Positions 25,920 to 36,492 of a stretch of DNA of 64,000 nucleotides are shown here, piece by piece (the stretch's first letter is position 1; every line of letters begins with the position of its first letter). The position numbers and the translations under genes are program-made. The stretch comes from Nocardioides sp. T2.26MG-1 (lineage in GTDB: Bacteria; Actinomycetota; Actinomycetes; Propionibacteriales; Nocardioidaceae), in NCBI RefSeq assembly GCF_950101795.1, contig NZ_CATNLZ010000010.1, positions 1 to 64,000 on the forward strand. The letters are read 5' to 3'. The notes under the pieces were generated by a model, which was given only the letters and a program-made list of their open reading frames with translations, was not told where the DNA came from and ran no database searches.

Positions 25920-26423
25920 TCAGCCCTCGTAGGGGACCGCGTCCACGATCACGACCTGGAGCTCCTTGCCGTTGGGCGCCTCGTAGGCGACCGTGTCGCC
26001 CTTCTGGTGGCCGTTGATGGCCGCGCCCAGCGGGGACTGCGGGGAGTAGACGGTGAGCCCCTCGGGCTCGATCTCACGCGCGCCGAGCAGGAACGTCTCG
26101 ACCTCGTCGTCGGCGTCGCCCACGAACTTGTAGGTCACGACCATGCCGGGCTCGACGACACCGTCGTTGGGCGGCGTCTCGCCGACCTCGGCGCGACGCA
26201 GCACGTCCTCGAGCTGGCGGATGCGGCCCTCGAGCTTGCCCTGCTCCTCGCGGGCGGCGTGGTAGGCGCCGTTCTCCTTGAGGTCGCCCTCGTCGCGAGC
26301 GGCGCTGATGCGCGCGACGATCTCCTGGCGGACGGGGCCCTTGAGGCTCTCCAGCTCCGCCTGGAGCTTGTCGAAGGCGTCCTGGGTCAGCCACACGGTG
26401 CCCGGCTGTGCTGCCTGTGTCAT
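25920..26423 (-). CDS. greA: transcription elongation factor GreA
   Basis: The protein has 167 residues, MTQAAQPGTVWLTQDAFDKL. The N-terminal coiled coil contains DEGDLKENGAYHAAREEQGKLEGRI with the acidic tip typical of GreA, and the C-terminal domain has SPLGAAINGHQKGDTVAYEAPNG. It rescues backtracked RNA polymerase by stimulating transcript cleavage. It stands alone between a terminator and a 205-bp gap. Confidence 0.97.
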   Translation of the reverse strand: MTQAAQPGTVWLTQDAFDKLQAELESLKGPVRQEIVARISAARDEGDLKENGAYHAAREEQGKLEGRIRQLEDVLRRAEVGETPPNDGVVEPGMVVTYKFVGDADDEVETFLLGAREIEPEGLTVYSPQSPLGAAINGHQKGDTVAYEAPNGKELQVVIVDAVPYEG

Positions 26424-26628
26424 CGGGTACTCCTGCTTTGCTTCGAGGTACGACGGTGTGACCGCCGGTTCGTCGGTGGCGCCCCACCCGGACGCCAGGG
26501 GACGGAGGTGTGCGAGTACGCGCGGGGCCTCTCCCTGGACGGCCCTGCGGGACGGTCAGAACTTCCACTGTAACAACTGACCCACGAGAGCGCAGGTCGG
26601 ACGGCCCCGAGCCGGGGCCGGCGCGGGG

Positions 26629-27027
26629 TCAGCGGGGCCGGTTCTGGCCCGGGGCCGTGCAGCCGATCAGCTCCACCGACGTGGCCCGGCGCTCGGTGCG
26701 CACGGTCTGCTCGGTGCGGCCGCTGCCGGTCGGGGTGAACGAGAGCTCCCCGACCACCGAGTGGTCCTTGGCGTAGGCCCGCAGCAGGCAGGTGGCCTCG
26801 ACGTCGTCGTCGGCGAGGTCGATGTGCACCGTCGCGGTCGCCTCGTGCTCGCCGACCAGGTCGTAGCCGATCATCGCGGACTCGACCTCGGGGGTCGACT
26901 GGGCCCAGACCGTCCAGCCCAGCCAGCCGAGGAACGCCGCGGCCAGCGCCACGCTGGCGACCAGCAGCGCCTTGCGCCGCCACGGCGCGGGAGCGCCGTA
27001 CCGGTCGGCGAGGTCGGTCGTCGTCAC
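26629..27027 (-). CDS. DUF4307 single-pass membrane protein
   Basis: The protein has 132 residues with a GTG start (VTTTDLADRYGAPAPWRRKA). One membrane segment (ALLVASVALAAAFLGWLGWTVWA) is followed by an external domain with DLVGEHEATATVHIDLADDDVEATCLLRAYAKD, typical of DUF4307. It is divergent from mca with a 41-bp gap; this pairing is common in actinobacteria. The function is unknown. Confidence 0.9.
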   Translation of the reverse strand: MTTTDLADRYGAPAPWRRKALLVASVALAAAFLGWLGWTVWAQSTPEVESAMIGYDLVGEHEATATVHIDLADDDVEATCLLRAYAKDHSVVGELSFTPTGSGRTEQTVRTERRATSVELIGCTAPGQNRPR

Positions 27028-27068
27028 GCCCGCATCGTCCCACCCCACCTCGCGCCTAGGATTGCCGG

Positions 27069-27998
27069 GTGACGCAGCACCCCACCCACCATGCCGGCCA
27101 CCAGCCCGAGCAGCCGTCCGGCCGGTCCCGCGCAGGCCTCCGCCTGATGCACGTGCACGCCCACCCTGACGACGAGTCGTCCAAGGGCGCCGCGAGCACC
27201 GCGATGTACGTCGCCCAGGGGGTCGACGTCCACGTCGCCACCTGCACGGGCGGGGAGCGCGGCTCGATCCTCAACCCCAAGATGGAGCGGCCCGACATCC
27301 TGGCGAACATCTCCGAGATCCGGCGCCAGGAGATGGAGCGGGCCCGCGACATCCTCGGCATCCGGCAGGACTGGCTGGGCTTCGTCGACTCCGGCTGGCC
27401 CGAGGGCGACCCCAAGCCGCCGCTGCCGGAGGGCTGCTTCGCGCTGGTGCCGCTGGAGGAGGCCATCGTCCCGCTGGTGCGGCTCATCCGGCAGTTCCGC
27501 CCGCACGTGATGACGACGTACGACGAGCGCGGCGGCTACCCGCACCCCGACCACGTGAAGTGCCACGAGGTCAGCGTGGCGGCGTTCGAGGCCGCCGCCG
27601 ACCCGGAGCGCTTCCCCGAGCTGGGCGAGCCCTGGCAGGTGCTCAAGCTGTACTACCACCACTCGTTCAACCGGCCGCGGATGACCGCGATCCACGAGGC
27701 GATGCTCGAGCACGGCCTGGAGTCGCCGTACGCCGAGCGCCTCAAGGAGTGGGTGCCGGAGCCGGAGTGGGACGCACGGATCACCACCCGGGTGCCGTGC
27801 GCCGACTACTTCGGGGTGCGCGACCAGGCGCTGCTCGCCCATGCGACCCAGATCGACCCCGACGGCTTCTGGTTCGCGGTGCCGCACGAGATCCAGCAGA
27901 AGGTCTGGCCCACCGAGGACTTCGAGCTCGTGGTCAGCCATGTCGACTCCCCGACCCCGGAGGACGACCTGTTCGCCGGCATCACCGACCCCACCTGA
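27069..27998 (+). CDS. mca: mycothiol S-conjugate amidase
   Basis: The protein has 309 residues with a GTG start. The PIG-L/LmbE zinc motif LMHVHAHPDDESSKGAAST and the later GGYPHPDHVKCHEVS are conserved, and YYHHSFNRPRMTAIHEAML matches Mca rather than the biosynthetic deacetylase MshB. It cleaves mycothiol adducts of toxins to a mercapturic acid that is exported, plus glucosaminyl-inositol. Its presence implies a mycothiol-using actinobacterium. The stop codon lies inside a tandem repeat. Confidence 0.95.
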   Translation: MTQHPTHHAGHQPEQPSGRSRAGLRLMHVHAHPDDESSKGAASTAMYVAQGVDVHVATCTGGERGSILNPKMERPDILANISEIRRQEMERARDILGIRQDWLGFVDSGWPEGDPKPPLPEGCFALVPLEEAIVPLVRLIRQFRPHVMTTYDERGGYPHPDHVKCHEVSVAAFEAAADPERFPELGEPWQVLKLYYHHSFNRPRMTAIHEAMLEHGLESPYAERLKEWVPEPEWDARITTRVPCADYFGVRDQALLAHATQIDPDGFWFAVPHEIQQKVWPTEDFELVVSHVDSPTPEDDLFAGITDPT

Positions 27999-28048
27999 GG
28001 CCCCACCTGAGGCCCCACCTGAGGCCCCACCTGAGGCCCCACGTGAGC
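27989..28048. repeat. 12-bp tandem repeat carrying the mca stop codon
   Basis: Five units of CCCCACCTGAGG (the last one changed) run through the mca stop. Because 12 is a multiple of three, every full unit repeats the TGA in the mca frame, so loss or gain of units cannot extend the protein. Confidence 0.9.
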
Positions 28049-28082
28049 CCCACCCGAACCAGCGTCTGAGAGGATCGGACCC

Positions 28083-28322
28083 ATGCAGCTGCTCACCCTG
28101 GCCCCGGACCTGCTGACGTACGTGGTCTCGTTCGCCGACCAGGTGCCCAAGGACGACGACGTGAAGGCCGGGTGGCTCGCGTTCGCGATCTTCATCGGGC
28201 TGATCCTCGCGGTGGCGTTCCTCGGGTTCAGCCTGGTCAAGCAGCTGCGCAAGGCCCAGGCGGCCAAGGACGCCGGCGTCTACGACCCGAGCGACGCCAC
28301 CCCGCCTCGGCACCAGGCCTAG
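28083..28322 (+). CDS. small single-pass membrane protein downstream of mca
   Basis: The protein has 79 residues, MQLLTLAPDLLTYVVSFADQ. A single membrane segment (WLAFAIFIGLILAVAFLGFSLV) is followed by a basic KQLRKAQAAKDAGVYDP tail. Similar short proteins are often found after mca in actinobacteria; no function is known. A separate promoter is possible because of the repeat-filled 84-bp gap. Confidence 0.75.
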   Translation: MQLLTLAPDLLTYVVSFADQVPKDDDVKAGWLAFAIFIGLILAVAFLGFSLVKQLRKAQAAKDAGVYDPSDATPPRHQA

Positions 28323-28438
28323 CCCGGGGCTCGGTCAGCGCCGCGGCCGCCGGCTGTCACGCCCGTTCACCCCACCTTCCCACCAGGCTGCGACGCCGGC
28401 GGGAACAGCGGGTAACACGGCGTACAGCGGGGCAGAGG

Positions 28439-29041
28439 CTAGCGCCGCACCACCCGCACCAGGCAGTCCCAGGCGGTGCGCGCCGGCTCCTCGCCGTGCC
28501 CGTCGCCGACGATCCGGGGGACCCGCTCGGCGTGCTGCACGTCGTACGCCCGGCCGGCGAGGTCGCCCAGCACGTCCTCGGGGGTCATCAGCACCGCGGG
28601 GTCCTGAGGCCCACCGGTGCCCTCGGTGAGGTTGCTCGAGTCATGGGCGACCAGCAGCAGCGTGCCGCCGACGACCAGCGAGTCGTACGCCGCCCGCACG
28701 GCCGCGCGGCGCTGCGCCGCGGGCAGCTGGAGATAGGCGAGCAGCACGAGGTCGTACGCCGCGGGCTCGTGCCAGGTGGTGGCGTCCGCGCAGACCCAGC
28801 GGACGGGGGTGTCCCCGGCCAGCCGGCGGCCCTTGTCGAGCGCCACCTGGGAGAAGTCCGCGGCGGTCACCTGCCAGCCGCGCCGGGCCAGCCAGATCGC
28901 ATTGCGCCCCTCGCCCGCGGCCAGGTCGAGAGCCCGGCCCGGGGCGAGGTCCGAGAGCTCGGCGGCGACGAACTCGTTGGGCTCGGCCGACCACACCAGC
29001 TCGCTGGCGGCGTACCGCTCGTCCCAGTCCTCGGCGTCCAC
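28439..29041 (-). CDS. SAM-dependent methyltransferase, TehB/thiopurine-like
   Basis: The protein has 200 residues with a GTG start (VDAEDWDERYAASELVW). The SAM motif GRALDLAAGEGRNAIWLARRGWQVTAADFS, then VRWVCADATTW and AYDLVLLAYLQLP, places it in the class I fold. It starts 8 bp after the stop of the universal stress gene upstream on the same strand, so it is probably the last gene of a dormancy-island transcript. A methyltransferase is also part of the mycobacterial DosR regulon. The substrate is unknown. Confidence 0.85.
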   Translation of the reverse strand: MDAEDWDERYAASELVWSAEPNEFVAAELSDLAPGRALDLAAGEGRNAIWLARRGWQVTAADFSQVALDKGRRLAGDTPVRWVCADATTWHEPAAYDLVLLAYLQLPAAQRRAAVRAAYDSLVVGGTLLLVAHDSSNLTEGTGGPQDPAVLMTPEDVLGDLAGRAYDVQHAERVPRIVGDGHGEEPARTAWDCLVRVVRR

Positions 29042-29049
29042 GATCCGAT

Positions 29050-29955
29050 TCAAGCACGCCCGGCGCTGGCCAGCTCGGCCGCTGCCGGGTCGACGGCGTG
29101 GGCCGCGGTGGGCAGCAGCACCACGGGGCACGGTGCGTCGTGCAGCACCGCCCGGGTCACCGGTCCGAGCCGCGACCCGAGCGCCCGGTGGATGCCGTGC
29201 CGGCCGAGCACGATGAGCCGCGAGGTGGCCGCGGCCTCGAGCAGCGCGGGCAGCGGCGGGCCGTGGCGCACGTCGATGTCGACCGACACCCCGAGCCCCG
29301 GGTGGAGCGGACGCAGCACGTTCTCGATGTCCTCGCGGGCCCAGGCCTCCCACTCGCGCCCGACGCGGAGCAGCACCGTGTCGTCGTAGGGCTTGGGGAA
29401 CGACCAGGTGTGCAGCACCCGCAGCGGCGCGCCGCGCTCGTGGGCGAGCGCGACGCTGGCGCGCAGCAGGTCCGTGCTGTGCTCCGGGGCGTCGACGCCC
29501 ACGGTGATCGGGCGATCGTCGGGGTCGGGGGCGTCCCACCCGGGCGGCACGCAGACCAGGGGGATCGGCGCGCGGCGTACGGCGGCGCCGTCCAGTGAGC
29601 GGGTCAGCGCGCGGATCAGGTGCAGCAGGTCGCGGCGCTGCAGGACGACCACGCGGGCCTCGGCACTCGCGTCGAGCACGCTCTCCACGCACGGCCCGCG
29701 CACGAGCATGCCGGTCACCTCGACGTCGGGACCGAGCATCTGCTCGGCATGCCGCACCGCGTCCTGGAGCAGCCCGGCGGCACCGGCCTGGGTCACCGGG
29801 GGACCCGACAACGAAGGCCCCGGCTCGTAGGCGTGCACGAGCCGGACCGGGCAGTGATGGATCGCGGCCTCGGACGCGGCGAAGCGGAGCGCCGCGTCGA
29901 GATCGCCCCGCGGGACGCTGACGACGATCGGGTCTGAGCTCAGGGTTGGTCTCAT
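29050..29955 (-). CDS. tandem-domain universal stress protein
   Basis: The protein has 301 residues, MRPTLSSDPIVVSVPRGDLD, with GGAGGAGG before the ATG. Two USP folds lie at about residues 8-145 and 155-285. The second ends RLIVLGRHGIHRALGSRLGPVTRAVL, a variant of the ATP-binding G-x2-G-x9-G loop in which Pro replaces Ser/Thr. It is the outermost USP of the dormancy island; a weaker DosR-like box lies 73 bp upstream. Confidence 0.9.
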   Translation of the reverse strand: MRPTLSSDPIVVSVPRGDLDAALRFAASEAAIHHCPVRLVHAYEPGPSLSGPPVTQAGAAGLLQDAVRHAEQMLGPDVEVTGMLVRGPCVESVLDASAEARVVVLQRRDLLHLIRALTRSLDGAAVRRAPIPLVCVPPGWDAPDPDDRPITVGVDAPEHSTDLLRASVALAHERGAPLRVLHTWSFPKPYDDTVLLRVGREWEAWAREDIENVLRPLHPGLGVSVDIDVRHGPPLPALLEAAATSRLIVLGRHGIHRALGSRLGPVTRAVLHDAPCPVVLLPTAAHAVDPAAAELASAGRA

Positions 29956-30027
29956 CGTGGCCTCCTCCGAGTGTGGCCGTGCTCTCTCGAGACTCCCCCA
30001 GGATGCCTCGGAACCGGCAGGGCCGGA

Positions 30028-30041
30028 GGTCCCTTGCCCGC
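30028..30041. promoter_or_regulatory. weak DosR-like box GGTCCCTTGCCCGC
   Basis: This is a partial match to the island box (CCTTG core kept, flanks changed). It lies about 73 bp before the USP start at 29955. It is the poorest of the listed sites and may be chance. Confidence 0.25.
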
Positions 30042-30065
30042 GGTCGTGCCCGCGGAGCCCGGCGC

Positions 30066-30800
30066 TCAGCGCTGGCGGACCACCAGCCACAGCCCGATGC
30101 CGCTCCCCCCGACGATCACCAGGCCCACGACCAGCAGCACCGCGCCGACCGTGTCGAGGACCGGCACCTCGGCACCGACCGCCACGTCCGCGGAGACCGG
30201 GGTGGTGCCCTCGCCGTTCATCACGACCAGCGTCCAGTGGCCGTCCTCGGGCTCCCAGGTGATCGACTGCGGGCCGCGGCCGCTGGCCGAGCTGGCCCAG
30301 AACGCCGCCTCCGTGGGCGGCACGTCCGGCGAGCCGCCGTCCACGAACGTGAGCGTCGGCCCGCCGTCCTCGGAGAACGGGTCGAGGACGGTCGAGTGCG
30401 CCACGTCGGCGAGGTAGCGCTCGACGTCGGCGGTGCGCGCGACTCCGAGGAACACGCCGTTCGGGGTGGCCGGGTCGGCGGTCGCGGTCATCGTGCCGAG
30501 GAACCGGGCGGGCAGGTCGAACGAGGTGGAGTCGGTGTGGATCTCGGCGCTCTCGGACTGCACTGCGTAGCCGGGCGACTGCCAGGCGTGGGTGCTGCCC
30601 ATCACGAACCCGTCGTCGTTGCGCAGCGTGGCGTCGGCCAGCCGCAGCGCGCCGCCGCCGACCACCATGCCCACCCCGAGCATCAGGAGGATCGCCGCGG
30701 TGACCGCGGCCACCACCCGACCGGCTCCCCAGGGGCGGCGCGGGGCGACGTGGATCTCCGGGACCGGCGGCGGGACCGACGGGGGGACGGACACGGTCAT
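30066..30800 (-). CDS. two-pass membrane protein with a large external domain, dormancy island
   Basis: The protein has 244 residues, MTVSVPPSVPPPVPEIHVAP. A proline-rich N-tail leads to a membrane segment (VVAAVTAAILLMLGVGMVVG), an external domain of about 140 residues (STHAWQSPGYAVQSESAEI, ITWEPEDGHWTLVVMNGEG) and a second membrane segment near the C-terminus (VLLVVGLVIVGGSGIGLWLV). No named domain is recognised. Two DosR-like boxes lie 75-112 bp upstream, which suggests it belongs to the regulon. Confidence 0.75.
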   Translation of the reverse strand: MTVSVPPSVPPPVPEIHVAPRRPWGAGRVVAAVTAAILLMLGVGMVVGGGALRLADATLRNDDGFVMGSTHAWQSPGYAVQSESAEIHTDSTSFDLPARFLGTMTATADPATPNGVFLGVARTADVERYLADVAHSTVLDPFSEDGGPTLTFVDGGSPDVPPTEAAFWASSASGRGPQSITWEPEDGHWTLVVMNGEGTTPVSADVAVGAEVPVLDTVGAVLLVVGLVIVGGSGIGLWLVVRQR

Positions 30801-30875
30801 ACGTGGACACGACCTTCGCGGGCGAACAGGTGCTCCCTCGTCCTCCAGCGTGCTCAGGTGGAGCGGGACGGAGCA

Positions 30876-30912
30876 GGGCAGAAGGTCCCAGCGCGCCAGA
30901 GGACTTGGCCTC
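30876..30912. promoter_or_regulatory. two DosR-like boxes, GGGCAGAAGGTCCC and GAGGACTTGGCCTC
   Basis: The first box is 30876-30889 and the second 30899-30912, with centres 23 bp apart, about two helical turns. Both fit the GGGACCTTGGTCCC family with two to four changes. Paired boxes are common at mycobacterial DosR promoters, where dimers bind cooperatively. They lie upstream of the membrane protein gene starting at 30800. Confidence 0.5.
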
Positions 30913-31010
30913 GGAGCCGGGCGCCGGTGCGCGGCGCACCGGTCAGACGGCACCGGCGCTCCGGAACGCACCCCGCCGACCACGAGCCGCTGACCCGGTC
31001 GGCCGGCGCG

Positions 31011-31682
31011 TCAGGCGGTGCGCCAGTGCCGTCCGCTCCGGTTCCCTCCCGTCGCCCCGGCCAGCAACGGGAGGAACCACCCCGACACCACGCCCAACAG
31101 GCCACCGGCGACGCCCCCTGTCACGGTCCCGAGGACCAGGACCGACCAGACCGGCCAGGACGCCTCCGGCGTGGTGGCGCCGAGGAAGATCACGACCATG
31201 GCCACCGGCCAGGCCGCTGTGTTCGCCGTGACCCACCGCCACGGGTCGGCCACCGCACCGCGGAGCGCCGCCGCCTGGGCGGCACCGAGCACCGGGCCCA
31301 TCACGAGCCCGAGCCCGGCGGCGCCGAGCAGGACGAGCGCGAGGGGCGGCTGGCTGCCGTCGGAACCGTCCCCGACGGCCGCGGGGGCCGACGCGGCCGC
31401 CCAGCCCAGGCCGGCGACCAGGACGGTCGCGGCCAGGTAGCGGCCCCGGACCAGGGCCGGGGCCACGCGTGCCAGCACGTGCGACTGCGCCCAGCCCAGG
31501 GCGGTGCCCTCGACCAGGCCGCCGGCGACCACGACGCTCAACCCGGCCACGACACCGAAACCGTCGGCCAACCGGGCCGCACCGGCGGCCGCGGTCATGC
31601 CGACGGCTTCAGCGAGCGCGCACGCCAGCACCCACGCGGGGTACGGCGTTCGCGCGCCCGCGCCGGGCCGGGAGGTGAGCAC
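31011..31682 (-). CDS. six-pass membrane protein of unknown function
   Basis: The protein has 223 residues with a GTG start. About six hydrophobic segments are visible, among them ALAEAVGMTAAAGAARLADG, GLSVVVAGGLVEGTALGW and LVLLGAAGLGLVMGPVLGAA. EGTALGWAQSHVL is a notable polar stretch in the second segment. No family is recognised. It follows ppdK on the same strand after 56 bp and may share its transcript. Confidence 0.7.
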   Translation of the reverse strand: MLTSRPGAGARTPYPAWVLACALAEAVGMTAAAGAARLADGFGVVAGLSVVVAGGLVEGTALGWAQSHVLARVAPALVRGRYLAATVLVAGLGWAAASAPAAVGDGSDGSQPPLALVLLGAAGLGLVMGPVLGAAQAAALRGAVADPWRWVTANTAAWPVAMVVIFLGATTPEASWPVWSVLVLGTVTGGVAGGLLGVVSGWFLPLLAGATGGNRSGRHWRTA

Positions 31683-31738
31683 GGCCTCATTCCACCCGGT
31701 CCCGGCGCGGACGATCAGAGCACTAAGTCACGTCTTGG

Positions 31739-34432
<2,694 letters not shown>

Positions 34433-34468
34433 GGACCGAGGGTGGACCTGCGCGCCAAGGTAAAGCGA

Positions 34469-34482
34469 GGGGCGAAGGTCCT
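34469..34482. promoter_or_regulatory. DosR-like box GGGGCGAAGGTCCT before ppdK
   Basis: The half GAAGGTCCT fits the consensus half-site well; the other half has two or three changes. It lies 36 bp before the ppdK ATG. This spacing is similar to several other boxes in the island. Confidence 0.45.
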
Positions 34483-34526
34483 GGGCCATAACGGACGTGA
34501 CGGGTGTCCTGCGGCACCGGGCCATT

Positions 34527-34540
34527 GGTCCCTAGGACCG
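34527..34540. promoter_or_regulatory. DosR-like box GGTCCCTAGGACCG between ppdK and a USP gene
   Basis: The core CCCTAGGACC is shared with the sites at 3630 and 36460. It lies 45 bp before the USP start at 34586 and 94 bp before ppdK. With the box at 34469 it gives one site for each divergent gene. Confidence 0.55.
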
Positions 34541-34585
34541 GGTCCCGAGGGTGCCCGACGGTGGAGGCGAGAGATCGGAGACCCG

Positions 34586-35500
34586 ATGCACACCACTCCC
34601 GCGCCGATCGTCGTGGCGGTCGGCAGCAAGGGCTCGCTCGCGGCGATCGACTTCGCGGCCACCGAGGCGCTGCGCCAGCACCGCGGCCTCCATCTCGTGC
34701 ACGGCCTCGATGTCGGGCCCGCCGTGTCGTCCGTCATCGGCGTCGACCTGGCCCTCCTCGAGGAGGAGGCGGGCGAGGTGCTCAGCGCCGCCGTACGCCA
34801 CGCGGTCGCCGTCGTCGGCGGCTTGGTGCCGGTGACCTCGTCGCTGTCCCAGGTCCCTGCGGTCGCCGCGGTCTACGCCTCAGCGCACGACGCGCCCCTG
34901 GTCGTGGTGGGCCGCTGCGCGCGGTCGCGACTCACCCATCCCTACGTGCGGACGGTCACCGGCGGCGTCGCGGCCCGGGTGCACGTGCCGGTGGTCTCGG
35001 TCCCCGACGACTGGGACGCCGGCGAGGCGCCCGCGCACGTGGTGGTCGGGGTCGACCATCCTCAGCAGAGCGTGCCCGTCCTGCACGAGGCCTTCCAGGC
35101 CGCCGGCGACCGCAAGGCCCTGCTGACCGTGGTGAGCAGCTGGTGGGACCCCACCGCCTACGTGCACGACCCCGCCGCGTTCGAGCGGGACCCCACCTGG
35201 CCCGAGCGGCTGCGCGCCGGCATCGACGAGGTGCTGCCGGACCTGCGGGCGGAGTACCCCGACGTCCCGGTCGAGCTGCACGTCCGCAAGAGCCGGCCCG
35301 GCGAAGTGCTGATCGACGCCTCCCGGCACGCCTGCCTGCTGGTGCTGGGCCGCCACGACCCGGTGCTGCCGCGCGACTCCCACCTGGGCCCGATCGCCCG
35401 GTCGGTGCTCGCCGCGGCCGCCTGCCCGGTGCTGCTGACCACCCCGCGCCGGCCCAGCGGGATCCGCCGCGCGATCCACCTCGACCCGCAGCCCGCCTGA
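34586..35500 (+). CDS. tandem-domain universal stress protein
   Basis: The protein has 304 residues, MHTTPAPIVVAVGSKGSLAA. Two USP domains are clear (about 6-145 and 150-290); the second begins HVVVGVDHPQQSVPVLHEAF and ends LLVLGRHDPVLPRDSHLGPIARSVL. The nucleotide loop is degenerate. A DosR-like box lies 45 bp upstream and the gene is convergent with another USP gene 8 bp away. Confidence 0.9.
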   Translation: MHTTPAPIVVAVGSKGSLAAIDFAATEALRQHRGLHLVHGLDVGPAVSSVIGVDLALLEEEAGEVLSAAVRHAVAVVGGLVPVTSSLSQVPAVAAVYASAHDAPLVVVGRCARSRLTHPYVRTVTGGVAARVHVPVVSVPDDWDAGEAPAHVVVGVDHPQQSVPVLHEAFQAAGDRKALLTVVSSWWDPTAYVHDPAAFERDPTWPERLRAGIDEVLPDLRAEYPDVPVELHVRKSRPGEVLIDASRHACLLVLGRHDPVLPRDSHLGPIARSVLAAAACPVLLTTPRRPSGIRRAIHLDPQPA

Positions 35501-35508
35501 CCTGCCGG

Positions 35509-36402
35509 TCAGCCGACCAGCGGCACGACCGCGACGGTGCACGCGGCCCGCTCGACCACGACCGGGGCGACCGAGCCGTAGACGAGCTCGTTGAGGAACG
35601 GCTTGCGCCGGTGGCCGAGCACGACCAGCGAGGCGTCGTGGGACGCGCGGAGCAGCCGCTCGTCGACCATGCCGCGGGTCAGCTGGGGGTGCACCTCGAC
35701 GCCGGGGTGCGCCTCGGCGTGCGGGCGGATCGCCTCGGCGAGCACCCGCCACTCGTCCTCCAGCCCGGGCTCGTCGGGCGCGACGTCGCGGGCGCCCTCG
35801 GCGATCTTGACCGCGTCCCAGAAGCAGTGGAAGACCCGCAGCGGCAGCTGCCGGGTGTCGGCGAGGCGGAAGGCCAGCTCGAGCACCGCGGCGTCGGCGG
35901 GCTCGCCCGCGACTCCCGCCAGGACGCCGCCGCCACGGGTGCCGGCCTCGGGACGCACCACGACCACCGGGCACGTGGCGTGCTTGACCATCGCGGTGCT
36001 GACCGAGCCGAGCAGGAGGTGGCGCAGCGGACCGAGACCGCGGGTGCCGACCACGAGCAGCCCTGCCTCCGCGGACGCCTCGAGCAGGGTCTCGCGGGGG
36101 TCGCCGAGCCGCACGACCTCGTGGATCTCGACGTCGGGGTGTGCCCCCCGGATCGGCTCCGCCGCCTCGGACAGCAGTGCGCGGGCGTCCTCCTTGAGCA
36201 GCAGGCACACACGGCGGCGGTCGACACCGGCCGCCTCCATCCACCCCGTCCCGGCGGGTGCGGGCGTGCCGCCGGCGTGCACGAGCACGAGCGGACGGCG
36301 TTCGGCGGCCGCCTGCGCGGCGGCCCAGGCGACGGCGTGGGACGCGGACGCGGAGCCGTCGACACCGACGACGATGGACCCGGCGGGCACGCTGGTGGTC
36401 AT
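35509..36402 (-). CDS. tandem-domain universal stress protein with a canonical ATP loop
   Basis: The protein has 297 residues, MTTSVPAGSIVVGVDGSASA. The first domain keeps the full ATP-binding motif GTRGLGPLRHLLLGSVSTAM, unlike the other USPs in this window; the second (SLVVLGHRRKPFLNELVYGS) is degenerate. It may therefore be the ATP-binding member of the set. A good DosR-like box lies 57 bp upstream. Confidence 0.92.
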   Translation of the reverse strand: MTTSVPAGSIVVGVDGSASASHAVAWAAAQAAAERRPLVLVHAGGTPAPAGTGWMEAAGVDRRRVCLLLKEDARALLSEAAEPIRGAHPDVEIHEVVRLGDPRETLLEASAEAGLLVVGTRGLGPLRHLLLGSVSTAMVKHATCPVVVVRPEAGTRGGGVLAGVAGEPADAAVLELAFRLADTRQLPLRVFHCFWDAVKIAEGARDVAPDEPGLEDEWRVLAEAIRPHAEAHPGVEVHPQLTRGMVDERLLRASHDASLVVLGHRRKPFLNELVYGSVAPVVVERAACTVAVVPLVG

Positions 36403-36459
36403 GCCTTCACCATCGGCTGACCGGTCACCACCGGCCACGGCCGGAGGGCTCCGCGGCTC

Positions 36460-36473
36460 GGGACCTAGGGCCC
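36460..36473. promoter_or_regulatory. DosR-like box GGGACCTAGGGCCC
   Basis: This close match to the island consensus lies 57 bp before the USP start at 36402. The nitroreductase-like gene on the same strand ends 19 bp further upstream, so the box serves the USP gene. Confidence 0.6.
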
Positions 36474-36492
36474 GGGCCCGGCGACCTGCCGC

